From Prevotellaceae bacterium (GTDB lineage: Bacteria > Bacteroidota > Bacteroidia > Bacteroidales > UBA932): a stretch of 10,747 bases of DNA. This document shows, in pieces, positions 1-5,700 of this stretch (position 1 is its first letter; each line of letters begins with the position of its first letter). A program made the position numbers and the translations under genes. Below the pieces are notes generated by a model that was given only the letters and a program-made list of their open reading frames with translations, made no database searches and was not told where the DNA came from. Location: positions 1 through 10,747 of the forward strand of contig JAITKY010000152.1 in assembly GCA_031278135.1 (NCBI GenBank). Direction: 5' to 3'.

Positions 1-138
1 CGTGATGGATGGACAGTCAGAACGGTAGATGGCAGTTTGTCTGCCCACTATGAGTTGACGGTAGCCGTTGGTAGAGAAAAGGCTGATGTATTGTCAACTT
101 TTGAATTTGTTGAAGAAGTGTTAAATAACAAAAATTAA
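1..138 (+). CDS. map: Type I methionine aminopeptidase, C-terminal end (partial)
   Basis: The gene is cut by the window edge and only the last 45 codons plus the TAA stop at 136-138 are present. Type I methionine aminopeptidase removes the initiator Met from nascent proteins and acts at the ribosome as a two-metal enzyme. The visible part reads GWTVRTVDGSLSAHYELTVAVG, split here as GWTVRTVDGS then LSAHYELTVAVG, and aligns with the family C-terminus (E. coli GWTVKTKDRSLSAQYEHT). The Glu of HYELT (codon 52-54) corresponds to the last conserved metal ligand, E. coli E235. Many homologues have EHT here, and this one has ELT. The position directly before infA fits the usual Bacteroidota order secY-map-infA. 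Identification rests on this short tail and on context. The rest of the catalytic domain is outside the window. Confidence 0.88.
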   Translation, partial: RDGWTVRTVDGSLSAHYELTVAVGREKADVLSTFEFVEEVLNNKN

Positions 139-148
139 AGTAGATTGA

Positions 149-367
149 ATGGCAAAACAAGCCGCAATAGAACAGGACGGGACAATTGTCGAATCGTTAT
201 CGAACGCGATGTTTCGTGTCGAACTCGACAACGGTCATTTCATAATCGCTCACATCTCCGGAAAGATGAGAATGCACTATATCAAAATCTTGCCGGGCGA
301 TAGAGTTAAAGTTGAAATGTCGCCGTACGATTTGTCCAAAGGAAGGATTTCATATAGGTATAGATAA
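149..367 (+). CDS. infA: Translation initiation factor IF-1
   Basis: IF-1 binds the A site of the 30S subunit and works with IF-2 and IF-3 in start-site selection. The protein is 72 residues, the standard length for the family, and is a single S1/OB-fold domain. Recognisable family segments are the N-terminal [15 protein letters not shown], the central [20 protein letters not shown], and the C-terminal [20 protein letters not shown] followed by SYRYR. The ATG at 149 lies 10 bases after the map stop. The leader has no Shine-Dalgarno sequence and is A/T-rich, as is usual in Bacteroidota. It is probably co-transcribed with map upstream and rpmJ downstream (45-base gap). Nothing is unusual in length or motif content. 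Confidence 0.97.
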   Translation: MAKQAAIEQDGTIVESLSNAMFRVELDNGHFIIAHISGKMRMHYIKILPGDRVKVEMSPYDLSKGRISYRYR

Positions 368-412
368 AAAAGTTAAACAAAAAACTTGTATAAACAAGTA
401 AAAATTAAAACG

Positions 413-529
413 ATGAAAGTAAAAGCATCAGTAAAACGACGTACAGAGGATTGCAAAATAGTAAAACGCAAAGGACGGTTATATGTCATTTGCAAAAAGA
501 ATCCTAAATTTAAAATGCGTCAAGGTTAA
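413..529 (+). CDS. rpmJ: 50S ribosomal protein L36 (bL36)
   Basis: bL36 is a tiny protein that binds 23S rRNA late in large-subunit assembly. The frame encodes 38 residues, starting [20 protein letters not shown] and ending [18 protein letters not shown], with TAA at 527-529. Both ends match the family signature (MKVRASVKK at the start, RQG at the end). Classical bL36 carries a zinc ribbon made of three Cys and one His. Here the first Cys position is Thr11, Cys14 and Cys27 remain, and the His position near residue 33 is Phe or Lys. The metal site is therefore incomplete. Bacteroidota often carry Cys-poor versions, so this looks like an intermediate form. The gene sits between infA and rpsM, its standard place. 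It is a short gene, recognised by motif and context. Confidence 0.96.
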   Translation: MKVKASVKRRTEDCKIVKRKGRLYVICKKNPKFKMRQG

Positions 530-561
530 TTTATTAAAATTGTAACGTTTAAGAAAACAAT

Positions 562-939
562 ATGGCACGTATTGCAGGAGTTGATTTACCGAAAAATAAA
601 CGAGGCGAAATAGGCCTCACCTATATCTTTGGTATAGGACGGTCCACCGCACGTAAAATTCTCAACGAGGCGTCAATAGACTATAACGTCAAAGTTAAGG
701 ATTGGAACGATGAGCAGGTGACGAACATCCGTAACATAATCGGACAGAATTATAAGATTGAAGGCGAACTGCGTTCGAGTATTCAATTGAATATTAAACG
801 TCTGATGGATATTGGCTGCTACAGAGGTATCCGTCACCGTTTGGGATTGCCCGTACGCGGACAAAGTACTAAAAACAACGCGCGTACCCGTAAGGGGAAA
901 CGTAAAACCGTTGCTAATAAAAAGAAAGCAACTAAATAG
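562..939 (+). CDS. rpsM: 30S ribosomal protein S13 (uS13)
   Basis: uS13 sits in the head of the 30S subunit and contacts the P-site tRNA and the 50S subunit through intersubunit bridges. The 125-residue length is normal. The N-terminus [19 protein letters not shown] and the helix-turn motif [14 protein letters not shown] are typical. The C-terminal tail [20 protein letters not shown] followed by KGKRK is the conserved rRNA/tRNA-binding tail, and it runs on into a Lys-rich end. The ATG at 562 follows an A-rich leader (aagaaaacaat) without a Shine-Dalgarno sequence. There is a 32-base gap after rpmJ and a 9-base gap before rpsK. This is the expected alpha-operon position. Confidence 0.98.
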   Translation: MARIAGVDLPKNKRGEIGLTYIFGIGRSTARKILNEASIDYNVKVKDWNDEQVTNIRNIIGQNYKIEGELRSSIQLNIKRLMDIGCYRGIRHRLGLPVRGQSTKNNARTRKGKRKTVANKKKATK

Positions 940-948
940 TAAGTAACG

Positions 949-1335
949 ATGGCTAAAAGAACAGTTCAAAAGAAAAGAATCGTTAAAGTGGAAATATCGG
1001 GGCAGGCTCATGTCCATTCCACTTTTAACAATATTATTATTTCGATTACCAACAACGAAGGTCAGGTAATCAGTTGGTCTTCGGCAGGAATGAAGGGTTT
1101 TAAGGGTTCGAAAAAGAATACACCCTACGCCGCACAGGTTGCCGCCGAAGACTGTGCTAAAACAGCATACGATTTGGGCTTGCGCAGAGTGAAAGTCTTT
1201 GTGAAAGGTCCCGGTGCAGGCCGAGAAGCTGCTATCCGCAAAATTAATGAAAAAGGGATCGAAGTAACTGAAATAGTTGATGTTACTCCAATTCCTCATA
1301 ATGGTTGTCGTCCTCCGGGTCGTCGTCGTGTATAA
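949..1335 (+). CDS. rpsK: 30S ribosomal protein S11 (uS11)
   Basis: uS11 lies on the platform of the 30S subunit near the mRNA exit side and helps shape the decoding region. The 128-residue length is normal. Family segments seen are [15 protein letters not shown], the [20 protein letters not shown] block, [15 protein letters not shown], and the C-terminal [14 protein letters not shown]. In most bacteria the end reads CRPPKRRRV, and here Gly replaces that Lys. The gene ends with tandem TAA stops (1333-1338). It starts 9 bases after rpsM and lies 25 bases before rpsD, so it is almost certainly on the same transcript. Confidence 0.98.
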   Translation: MAKRTVQKKRIVKVEISGQAHVHSTFNNIIISITNNEGQVISWSSAGMKGFKGSKKNTPYAAQVAAEDCAKTAYDLGLRRVKVFVKGPGAGREAAIRKINEKGIEVTEIVDVTPIPHNGCRPPGRRRV

Positions 1336-1360
1336 TAAACTTTAAAAGTAAATAATAGAA

Positions 1361-1972
1361 ATGGCAAGATATACAGGACCAAAAACAAAAATTGCGCGTA
1401 AATTCGGCGAACCGATATTCGGTTTGGACAAGTATTTTGAGCGTAAAAATTATTATCCGGGGCAACACGGATTGATGAGGAAACGCAGGAAAGTTTCCGA
1501 ATACGGAAAACAGTTGCAGGAAAAGCAAAAGGTGAGATATACTTACGGATTGCTTGAACGTCAGTTCCGTAATTTGTACGAAAAAGCTTCGCATCTGAAA
1601 GGACGTAAGGGCGAAAACCTGATTATATTACTCGAAAGCAGACTGGATAATACTGTTTATCGCTTGGGCATCGCTCCCTCGCGCGCTGCTGCTCGACAGC
1701 TGGTTTCGCACTGTCATATCATGGTAAATGGACATGTGTGTAACATTCCGTCGCTTTTGTTGACATCCGGAAGTGTGGTGAGCGTTCGCGAACGGTCGAA
1801 ATCACTCGAAGTGATAAAAAATTCATTGGGTTCGATACAGAAAAGCCGCTATTCGTGGCTCGAATGGGACAGTACGGAGATGTCGGCGAAGTTTCTGAAT
1901 CGCCCCGACCGTACAGAAATTCCCGAAACGATTAATGAACAGTTGATTGTAGAACTTTACTCTAAATCGTAA
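1361..1972 (+). CDS. rpsD: 30S ribosomal protein S4 (uS4)
   Basis: uS4 is a primary binder of 16S rRNA that nucleates assembly of the 30S body and contributes to accuracy at the mRNA entry site. The 203 residues match the bacterial length. The N-terminal part ([20 protein letters not shown], then the YYPGQHG motif near residues 32-38) is typical and carries no zinc cysteines, so this is the C-minus form. The S4 RNA-binding domain covers about residues 95-155, with [20 protein letters not shown] followed by [13 protein letters not shown]. Position between rpsK and rpoA is standard. In some bacteria S4 represses its own operon through an mRNA structure. I see no clear equivalent element in this window. 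Confidence 0.98.
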   Translation: MARYTGPKTKIARKFGEPIFGLDKYFERKNYYPGQHGLMRKRRKVSEYGKQLQEKQKVRYTYGLLERQFRNLYEKASHLKGRKGENLIILLESRLDNTVYRLGIAPSRAAARQLVSHCHIMVNGHVCNIPSLLLTSGSVVSVRERSKSLEVIKNSLGSIQKSRYSWLEWDSTEMSAKFLNRPDRTEIPETINEQLIVELYSKS

Positions 1973-1984
1973 ATACAAAATATT

Positions 1985-3004
1985 ATGGCAATATTAGCAT
2001 TTCAACAGCCTGAAAAGGTTATTATGCTTAGCGCGGATAATGCGTTTAGCAAGTTTGAGTTCCGACCTCTGGAACCCGGTTACGGAATTACTATCGGAAA
2101 CTCTTTGCGTCGTATTTTGCTTTCGTCGCTCGAAGGTTACGCAATAAGTTGTATAAAAATTGCAGGAGTTGATCACGAATTTACAACTATTCCCGGAGTG
2201 ATCGAAAACGTTGTCGAATTTATCTTGAATCTGAAAAAAATACGGTTCAAAAAAACTATCGAAGGTGTTGACAGCGAAAAAATTACTGTGGTGGTTACAG
2301 GACAAAGCGAATTGAAAGCAGGATTGTTAAGCAATTTCCTTAATTCGTTCGAGGTTCTGAACCCGGATCAATTAATCTGCCGCATGGAGCCAACAGTTAA
2401 ATTGCAGTTCGATTTAACCGTTAAAAAGGGTAGAGGATATGTCCCCGCCGAAGAAAATCGTCCCGAAGAAGCGCAATTTGGCGTTATACCAATCGATTCG
2501 ATCCATACCCCAATAAAAAATGTCAAATGGACTGTCGAAAACTGGCGCGTCGAGCAAAAAACAGACTACGAAAAGTTGATCCTGGAAATTACTACCGACG
2601 GATCAATCTCTCCAAAAGAGGCTCTGAAAGAGGCTGCCAGAATCTTGATTTATCATTTTATGCTCTTTACCAGCGAAGATAAAATTATGGAAGAAAAGGA
2701 GACAAAAGTGAATGATGAAAGCGGTTATGTATATAATGATTATGACGAAGATACAGCGCAAATGAATCAGTTGATGAATACTAAACTCAGCGATATGGAT
2801 TTGTCTGTCAGAGCATTGAATTGCCTGAAAACATCGGATATCGATATATTGGCCGATTTGGTGAAACTTCAAAGAAACGATTTGATGAAATTCCGCAATT
2901 TCGGTAAAAAATCGTTGACAGAATTAGATGAACTTTTAGTAAAGTATAATCTCTATTTCGGTATGGATGTTAGTAAATATAAATTAGATAAGGACAAAAA
3001 ATAA
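1985..3004 (+). CDS. rpoA: DNA-directed RNA polymerase subunit alpha
   Basis: The alpha dimer is the scaffold on which beta and beta' assemble, and its C-terminal domain contacts promoter DNA and activators. The 339-residue length is usual. The N-terminal dimerisation and assembly domain spans about residues 1-230, with the core motif [20 protein letters not shown] at 32-51. An acidic linker (about 232-262, including EEKETK and NDYDEDTAQ) joins the C-terminal domain at about 268-328. That domain has RALNCLK (Arg276 is the counterpart of E. coli R265, which binds UP-element DNA) and [11 protein letters not shown] at 304-314. Both domains are complete. The stop TAA (3002-3004) overlaps the rplQ ATG by one base, which suggests translational coupling. 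Confidence 0.98.
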   Translation: MAILAFQQPEKVIMLSADNAFSKFEFRPLEPGYGITIGNSLRRILLSSLEGYAISCIKIAGVDHEFTTIPGVIENVVEFILNLKKIRFKKTIEGVDSEKITVVVTGQSELKAGLLSNFLNSFEVLNPDQLICRMEPTVKLQFDLTVKKGRGYVPAEENRPEEAQFGVIPIDSIHTPIKNVKWTVENWRVEQKTDYEKLILEITTDGSISPKEALKEAARILIYHFMLFTSEDKIMEEKETKVNDESGYVYNDYDEDTAQMNQLMNTKLSDMDLSVRALNCLKTSDIDILADLVKLQRNDLMKFRNFGKKSLTELDELLVKYNLYFGMDVSKYKLDKDKK

Positions 3005-3735
3005 TGAGACATAACAAGAAATTTAATCATTTAGGCCGTACCGCAGAACACCGTAAAGCATTGCTCGCTAATATGGCATCGTCGCTGATTAAACATAAAC
3101 GGATAACAACTACTGTCGCAAAGGCAAAGGCGCTACAGGTTTATATCGAACCGCTGATTACCAAGTCGAAAGTGGCGAATGACGCTGTCATTACTCCTGT
3201 CGTCAGAACGGTGGAGGTGACGAAAAAAGACGGAACGGTAGCACAGATCAACAAAACTATCAAAGTGAACTCGTCGACTCCTGCACGCCGTCTGGTTTTT
3301 AGTTATCTGAAAGACAAAGAAGCCGTTAAAGAACTGTTCGGAACTGTGGCATCGAAAGTTGCCAACCGTCCCGGCGGTTATACTCGCGTGCTGAAAACAG
3401 GTTTTCGACAGGGCGACGCCGCCGAAATGGCTATCATAGAACTCGTCGATTTTAACGAAGCCGCATTAGGCGCATCGAAGAAAAAAGATACAAAGAAATC
3501 GACACGCCGAAGCCGTCGAAAAGCAACGTTGGAGACATCGTCCGCCGATGCCGCTCCAAAACAATCAAAAGAAAAGATGGTTGCTGTCGAAGAAACTACG
3601 GCTGTCGCTGTCGAAGAAACTCCGGTCGTGGCAAAGGAAACTCCGACTGTTGCGGAAGAATCCGTAACCGAAGAAGCTGCCCTCGAACAAGGAGATACTC
3701 CCGAACAACCTCAAATTGAAAATGTTGGTAAATAA
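3004..3735 (+). CDS. rplQ: 50S ribosomal protein L17 (bL17) with internal insertion and repetitive acidic tail
   Basis: bL17 binds 23S rRNA near the peptide exit side of the 50S subunit. The core is clear: [20 protein letters not shown] at 1-20, [11 protein letters not shown] at 34-44, EPLITKSK at 49-56, [11 protein letters not shown] at 94-104, and [20 protein letters not shown] at 121-140 followed by [10 protein letters not shown]. Two parts are unusual. First, residues about 57-93 form a polar segment ([16 protein letters not shown] lies within it) where E. coli L17 has only about seven residues between LITLAK and RRLAF. Second, after the core ends near residue 156 there is a basic stretch ([15 protein letters not shown], 159-173). 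It is followed by an Ala/Val/Glu/Thr-rich tail to residue 243 with imperfect VAVEETP-like repeats. The total of 243 residues compares with 127 in E. coli. The gene closes the ribosomal operon, with a terminator 22 bases after its stop. Confidence 0.97.
   Translation: MRHNKKFNHLGRTAEHRKALLANMASSLIKHKRITTTVAKAKALQVYIEPLITKSKVANDAVITPVVRTVEVTKKDGTVAQINKTIKVNSSTPARRLVFSYLKDKEAVKELFGTVASKVANRPGGYTRVLKTGFRQGDAAEMAIIELVDFNEAALGASKKKDTKKSTRRSRRKATLETSSADAAPKQSKEKMVAVEETTAVAVEETPVVAKETPTVAEESVTEEAALEQGDTPEQPQIENVGK
3580..3669 (+). repeat. Imperfect repeats encoding VAVEETP-like units in the rplQ tail
   Basis: The 3' part of rplQ carries a short tandem-like array. The 15-base word GCTGTCGAAGAAACT occurs exactly at 3583-3597 and again at 3607-3621, 24 bases apart. 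It is followed by more diverged units. At protein level the series reads [29 protein letters not shown] (residues 193-221). The pattern suggests growth by slippage or unequal exchange within the tail, with units then drifting apart. It stays in frame. Confidence 0.7.
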
Positions 3736-3757
3736 AATCTTGAATTTTTTCATGAAC

Positions 3758-3793
3758 ACCCGTGTCATTTTTTATAAATGATGCGGGTTTTTT
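3758..3793 (+). terminator. Rho-independent terminator after rplQ
   Basis: A 13-pair stem is formed by 3758-3770 (ACCCGTGTCATTT) and 3776-3788 (AAATGATGCGGGT), with a 5-base loop (TTTAT). A T run covers 3788-3793. Two of the pairs are G-U (3763/3783 and 3764/3782), so they hold only in + strand RNA. On the - strand they become A-C mismatches and no T run follows the hairpin. The element therefore ends the ribosomal operon and is not a two-way terminator for the convergent gldG gene. Confidence 0.9.
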
Positions 3794-3885
3794 AGTTTGT
3801 AACGCTTGATTTGCTTTCTGCTTTGTTCCTCGCAGTTCCGTTTTATGGCGTAATTATTTTATGTAGAAAATCGAATATAATCACA

Positions 3886-5577
3886 TCATTTTCCGTATAT
3901 TTTTCGTCGGTATAAGACGAAAATTATTCCGCACAGGATAATGATTGCTGGAGGAACGAGAGTATTAATCAGTATGATTTTCGTGTGATTATATGCAATT
4001 TTGGAATTATCGAGCAGTCTCATTTTGAGGATTCTGTTTTTAATTTCCATCAATCCGTTTTCGTCGGTAAGGTAATTGACTACATTCACTACAAAATCGT
4101 TGTTTCCGTAAGTATATTTGGTATGTCTGTCGTAACCCAGAGGGTAGGGGACAGGCTCGATTCCGGCTCTGTTCACATCGTTGCGGATAATATCACCGTC
4201 GGACACGACAACCATTTTGGTTTTCTTGCTTTTAGGGATAAATGTAAATCCGGGAGTATTGATATATTGTGTGACTATCCTGTTTCGGAACGGGGAATTA
4301 AATTCACCTTCGAGCAGGACAGCCACAGGCAGATAAGAGTTGTTGAAGACTTGTTGCGTAATTTTTTCGTCCACCTGCGACAGACTCACAATCAATGGAG
4401 CGTTTGTTACTTTGGCGTTTTCGGACGAATACAGCAAAAAAGTCTTTTTGACGTTAGCGTTATTTCCGACCGTGTCGATAACACCCGGATATTGAGCCCT
4501 GACGAGGTCTATACCTTTGGTAATCGGATTGTCCGTCGGCGGCCATAGCAGGGGGAAATAAGTCCATGGAGCGAAATGGAAATCGGGAGGCATTCCCGGC
4601 GGCGACACATCAATACGGATTTCTGCGCATTGCCTGTCCTGTACGACATTCGAATTGATACGCACGCCGTAGTTAAACAGTTGATCGTTAAGATTATGTT
4701 CACATACAAATCCCATAGTTACGTCGCCTCTCGAAAGGCTGTCTTCGTGAATATGCACAGCATCGACAAACCATGCCGTCCGTCCGCCGCGCATAATATA
4801 CTGGTCGATAACGAATTTATCTGCTTCGGACCAGCGTTCCATCGGTTTTGCAACGACAACAGCCTTGTATTCGTCAAGTATTCCGTTTGCGCCTTCGATG
4901 ACGACGGCTTCGATATCGTAGTATTCGCCAAGGCTTTCGGATATTCCCCACAAACTGTTATCGTCGAGTTCTCCGTGTCCTTCGATAAAAGCGATCTTGT
5001 CCTTGTTTGTACGGCTGATTTTTTGGATTACGTTCACGATTTCGTATTCCAGATTCTGCAAAGCGAGATTAAGATTTTCCTCGACACTGAGATTCTGGTT
5101 GGTTTTCACGAAATTAACCGGCAATTCTCGTCCTTTGTAATTCACCAGTGCTCCGGGAAAAATCATTCGTTGAGTTGCTCCGCCTTCTGCGTCGTTTTCG
5201 CGTATAGTAAGCGGGCTCAATCCTTTCTGTACGAGTTCTTTGAAGATGGCATAACGCTTTTCGTCGCTTCCTTCCGAAGGATTCCGAAATTCGTACTGAA
5301 TATTTTTCCGCGAATATCGTCTCAATTCGTCTAATTTTTCACGTACCGACGACCTGAATTTTTTGATATACACAGGCATTTCCCCGTCTAAATAGATACG
5401 TAAAAAAATCACGTCGTCGAGATTTTCGACGACACGCTTACTCGGCTCCGAGACAGTATAACGTTTATCTTCAGTGAGATCTATCCGTATGCTAAGCAAG
5501 TCTGTTGCGATGCCGGACAATACCAATCCTGCCAGAAACAACAAATATGATAATATATTTTTACGTTTTAATGTCAT
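3886..5577 (-). CDS. gldG: GldG-like ABC transporter auxiliary protein
   Basis: GldG is the membrane-anchored periplasmic partner of the GldF permease and GldA ATPase. It is needed for gliding in some Bacteroidota, but homologues also occur in non-gliding members. The product has 563 residues from the chosen start. A first membrane segment lies at about 8-27 (ILSYLLFLAGLVLSGIATDL). Next comes the conserved RIDLTEDKRYTVSEPSKRVV, a large extracytoplasmic ABC_transp_aux-type region including IAFIEGHGELDD, then GNNDFVVNVVNYLTDENGL and IKNRILKMRLLD. A last membrane segment lies near 536-556, with a basic tail RRKIYGK. The frame stays open 32 codons upstream to 5673, but that part includes the promoter and does not look like protein, so I chose ATG 5577. 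ATG 5583, two codons earlier, is equally possible. No gldF lies beside it. The gene is transcribed toward rplQ and divergently from the metalloprotease gene. Function in gliding is not established. Confidence 0.9.
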   Translation of the reverse strand: MTLKRKNILSYLLFLAGLVLSGIATDLLSIRIDLTEDKRYTVSEPSKRVVENLDDVIFLRIYLDGEMPVYIKKFRSSVREKLDELRRYSRKNIQYEFRNPSEGSDEKRYAIFKELVQKGLSPLTIRENDAEGGATQRMIFPGALVNYKGRELPVNFVKTNQNLSVEENLNLALQNLEYEIVNVIQKISRTNKDKIAFIEGHGELDDNSLWGISESLGEYYDIEAVVIEGANGILDEYKAVVVAKPMERWSEADKFVIDQYIMRGGRTAWFVDAVHIHEDSLSRGDVTMGFVCEHNLNDQLFNYGVRINSNVVQDRQCAEIRIDVSPPGMPPDFHFAPWTYFPLLWPPTDNPITKGIDLVRAQYPGVIDTVGNNANVKKTFLLYSSENAKVTNAPLIVSLSQVDEKITQQVFNNSYLPVAVLLEGEFNSPFRNRIVTQYINTPGFTFIPKSKKTKMVVVSDGDIIRNDVNRAGIEPVPYPLGYDRHTKYTYGNNDFVVNVVNYLTDENGLMEIKNRILKMRLLDNSKIAYNHTKIILINTLVPPAIIILCGIIFVLYRRKIYGK

Positions 5578-5599
5578 AAACATACATCCATTCGAGCCG

Positions 5600-5631
5600 C
5601 AAAAATAAACAATAATTGTATTCCCTGCAAA
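5600..5631 (-). promoter_or_regulatory. Bacteroidota-type promoter for gldG
   Basis: Read on the - strand, TTTG (5631-5628) is followed after 20 bases by TATTTTTG (5607-5600). This matches the Bacteroidota primary sigma consensus TTTG-N19-TANNTTTG, with a spacer one base longer. Transcription would begin a few bases downstream, near 5594, giving a leader of roughly 10-20 bases before the ATG at 5583 or 5577. That spacing supports the shorter gldG start. An 11-base inverted repeat, ACAAT-A-ATTGT (5609-5619), lies in the spacer and may be chance in this AT-rich DNA. Confidence 0.72.
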
Positions 5632-5700
5632 TTTTATTTTCCATATAAAAAATATCATTAAATTTGTACTCATAAAATAATTGCATAAAAATAGTGTAAT

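Noticed and set aside
673..1299. 208-codon open frame on the - strand
   Set aside because: It is antisense to rpsM and rpsK, which are certain. Its composition (rich in Phe, Ser and Cys) is typical of a shadow frame.
4576..5334. 252-codon open frame on the + strand, with another at 3985-4548 in the same frame
   Set aside because: Both lie wholly antisense to gldG and show no recognisable domain. The gldG reading has clear family motifs and membrane segments, so these are shadow frames.
5663..5693. Possible promoter for the metalloprotease gene: TTTG then 19 bases then TAAAAATA
   Set aside because: Spacing is right, but the -7 element matches only TA of TANNTTTG, and the leader would be only a few bases. 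It is too weak to call.
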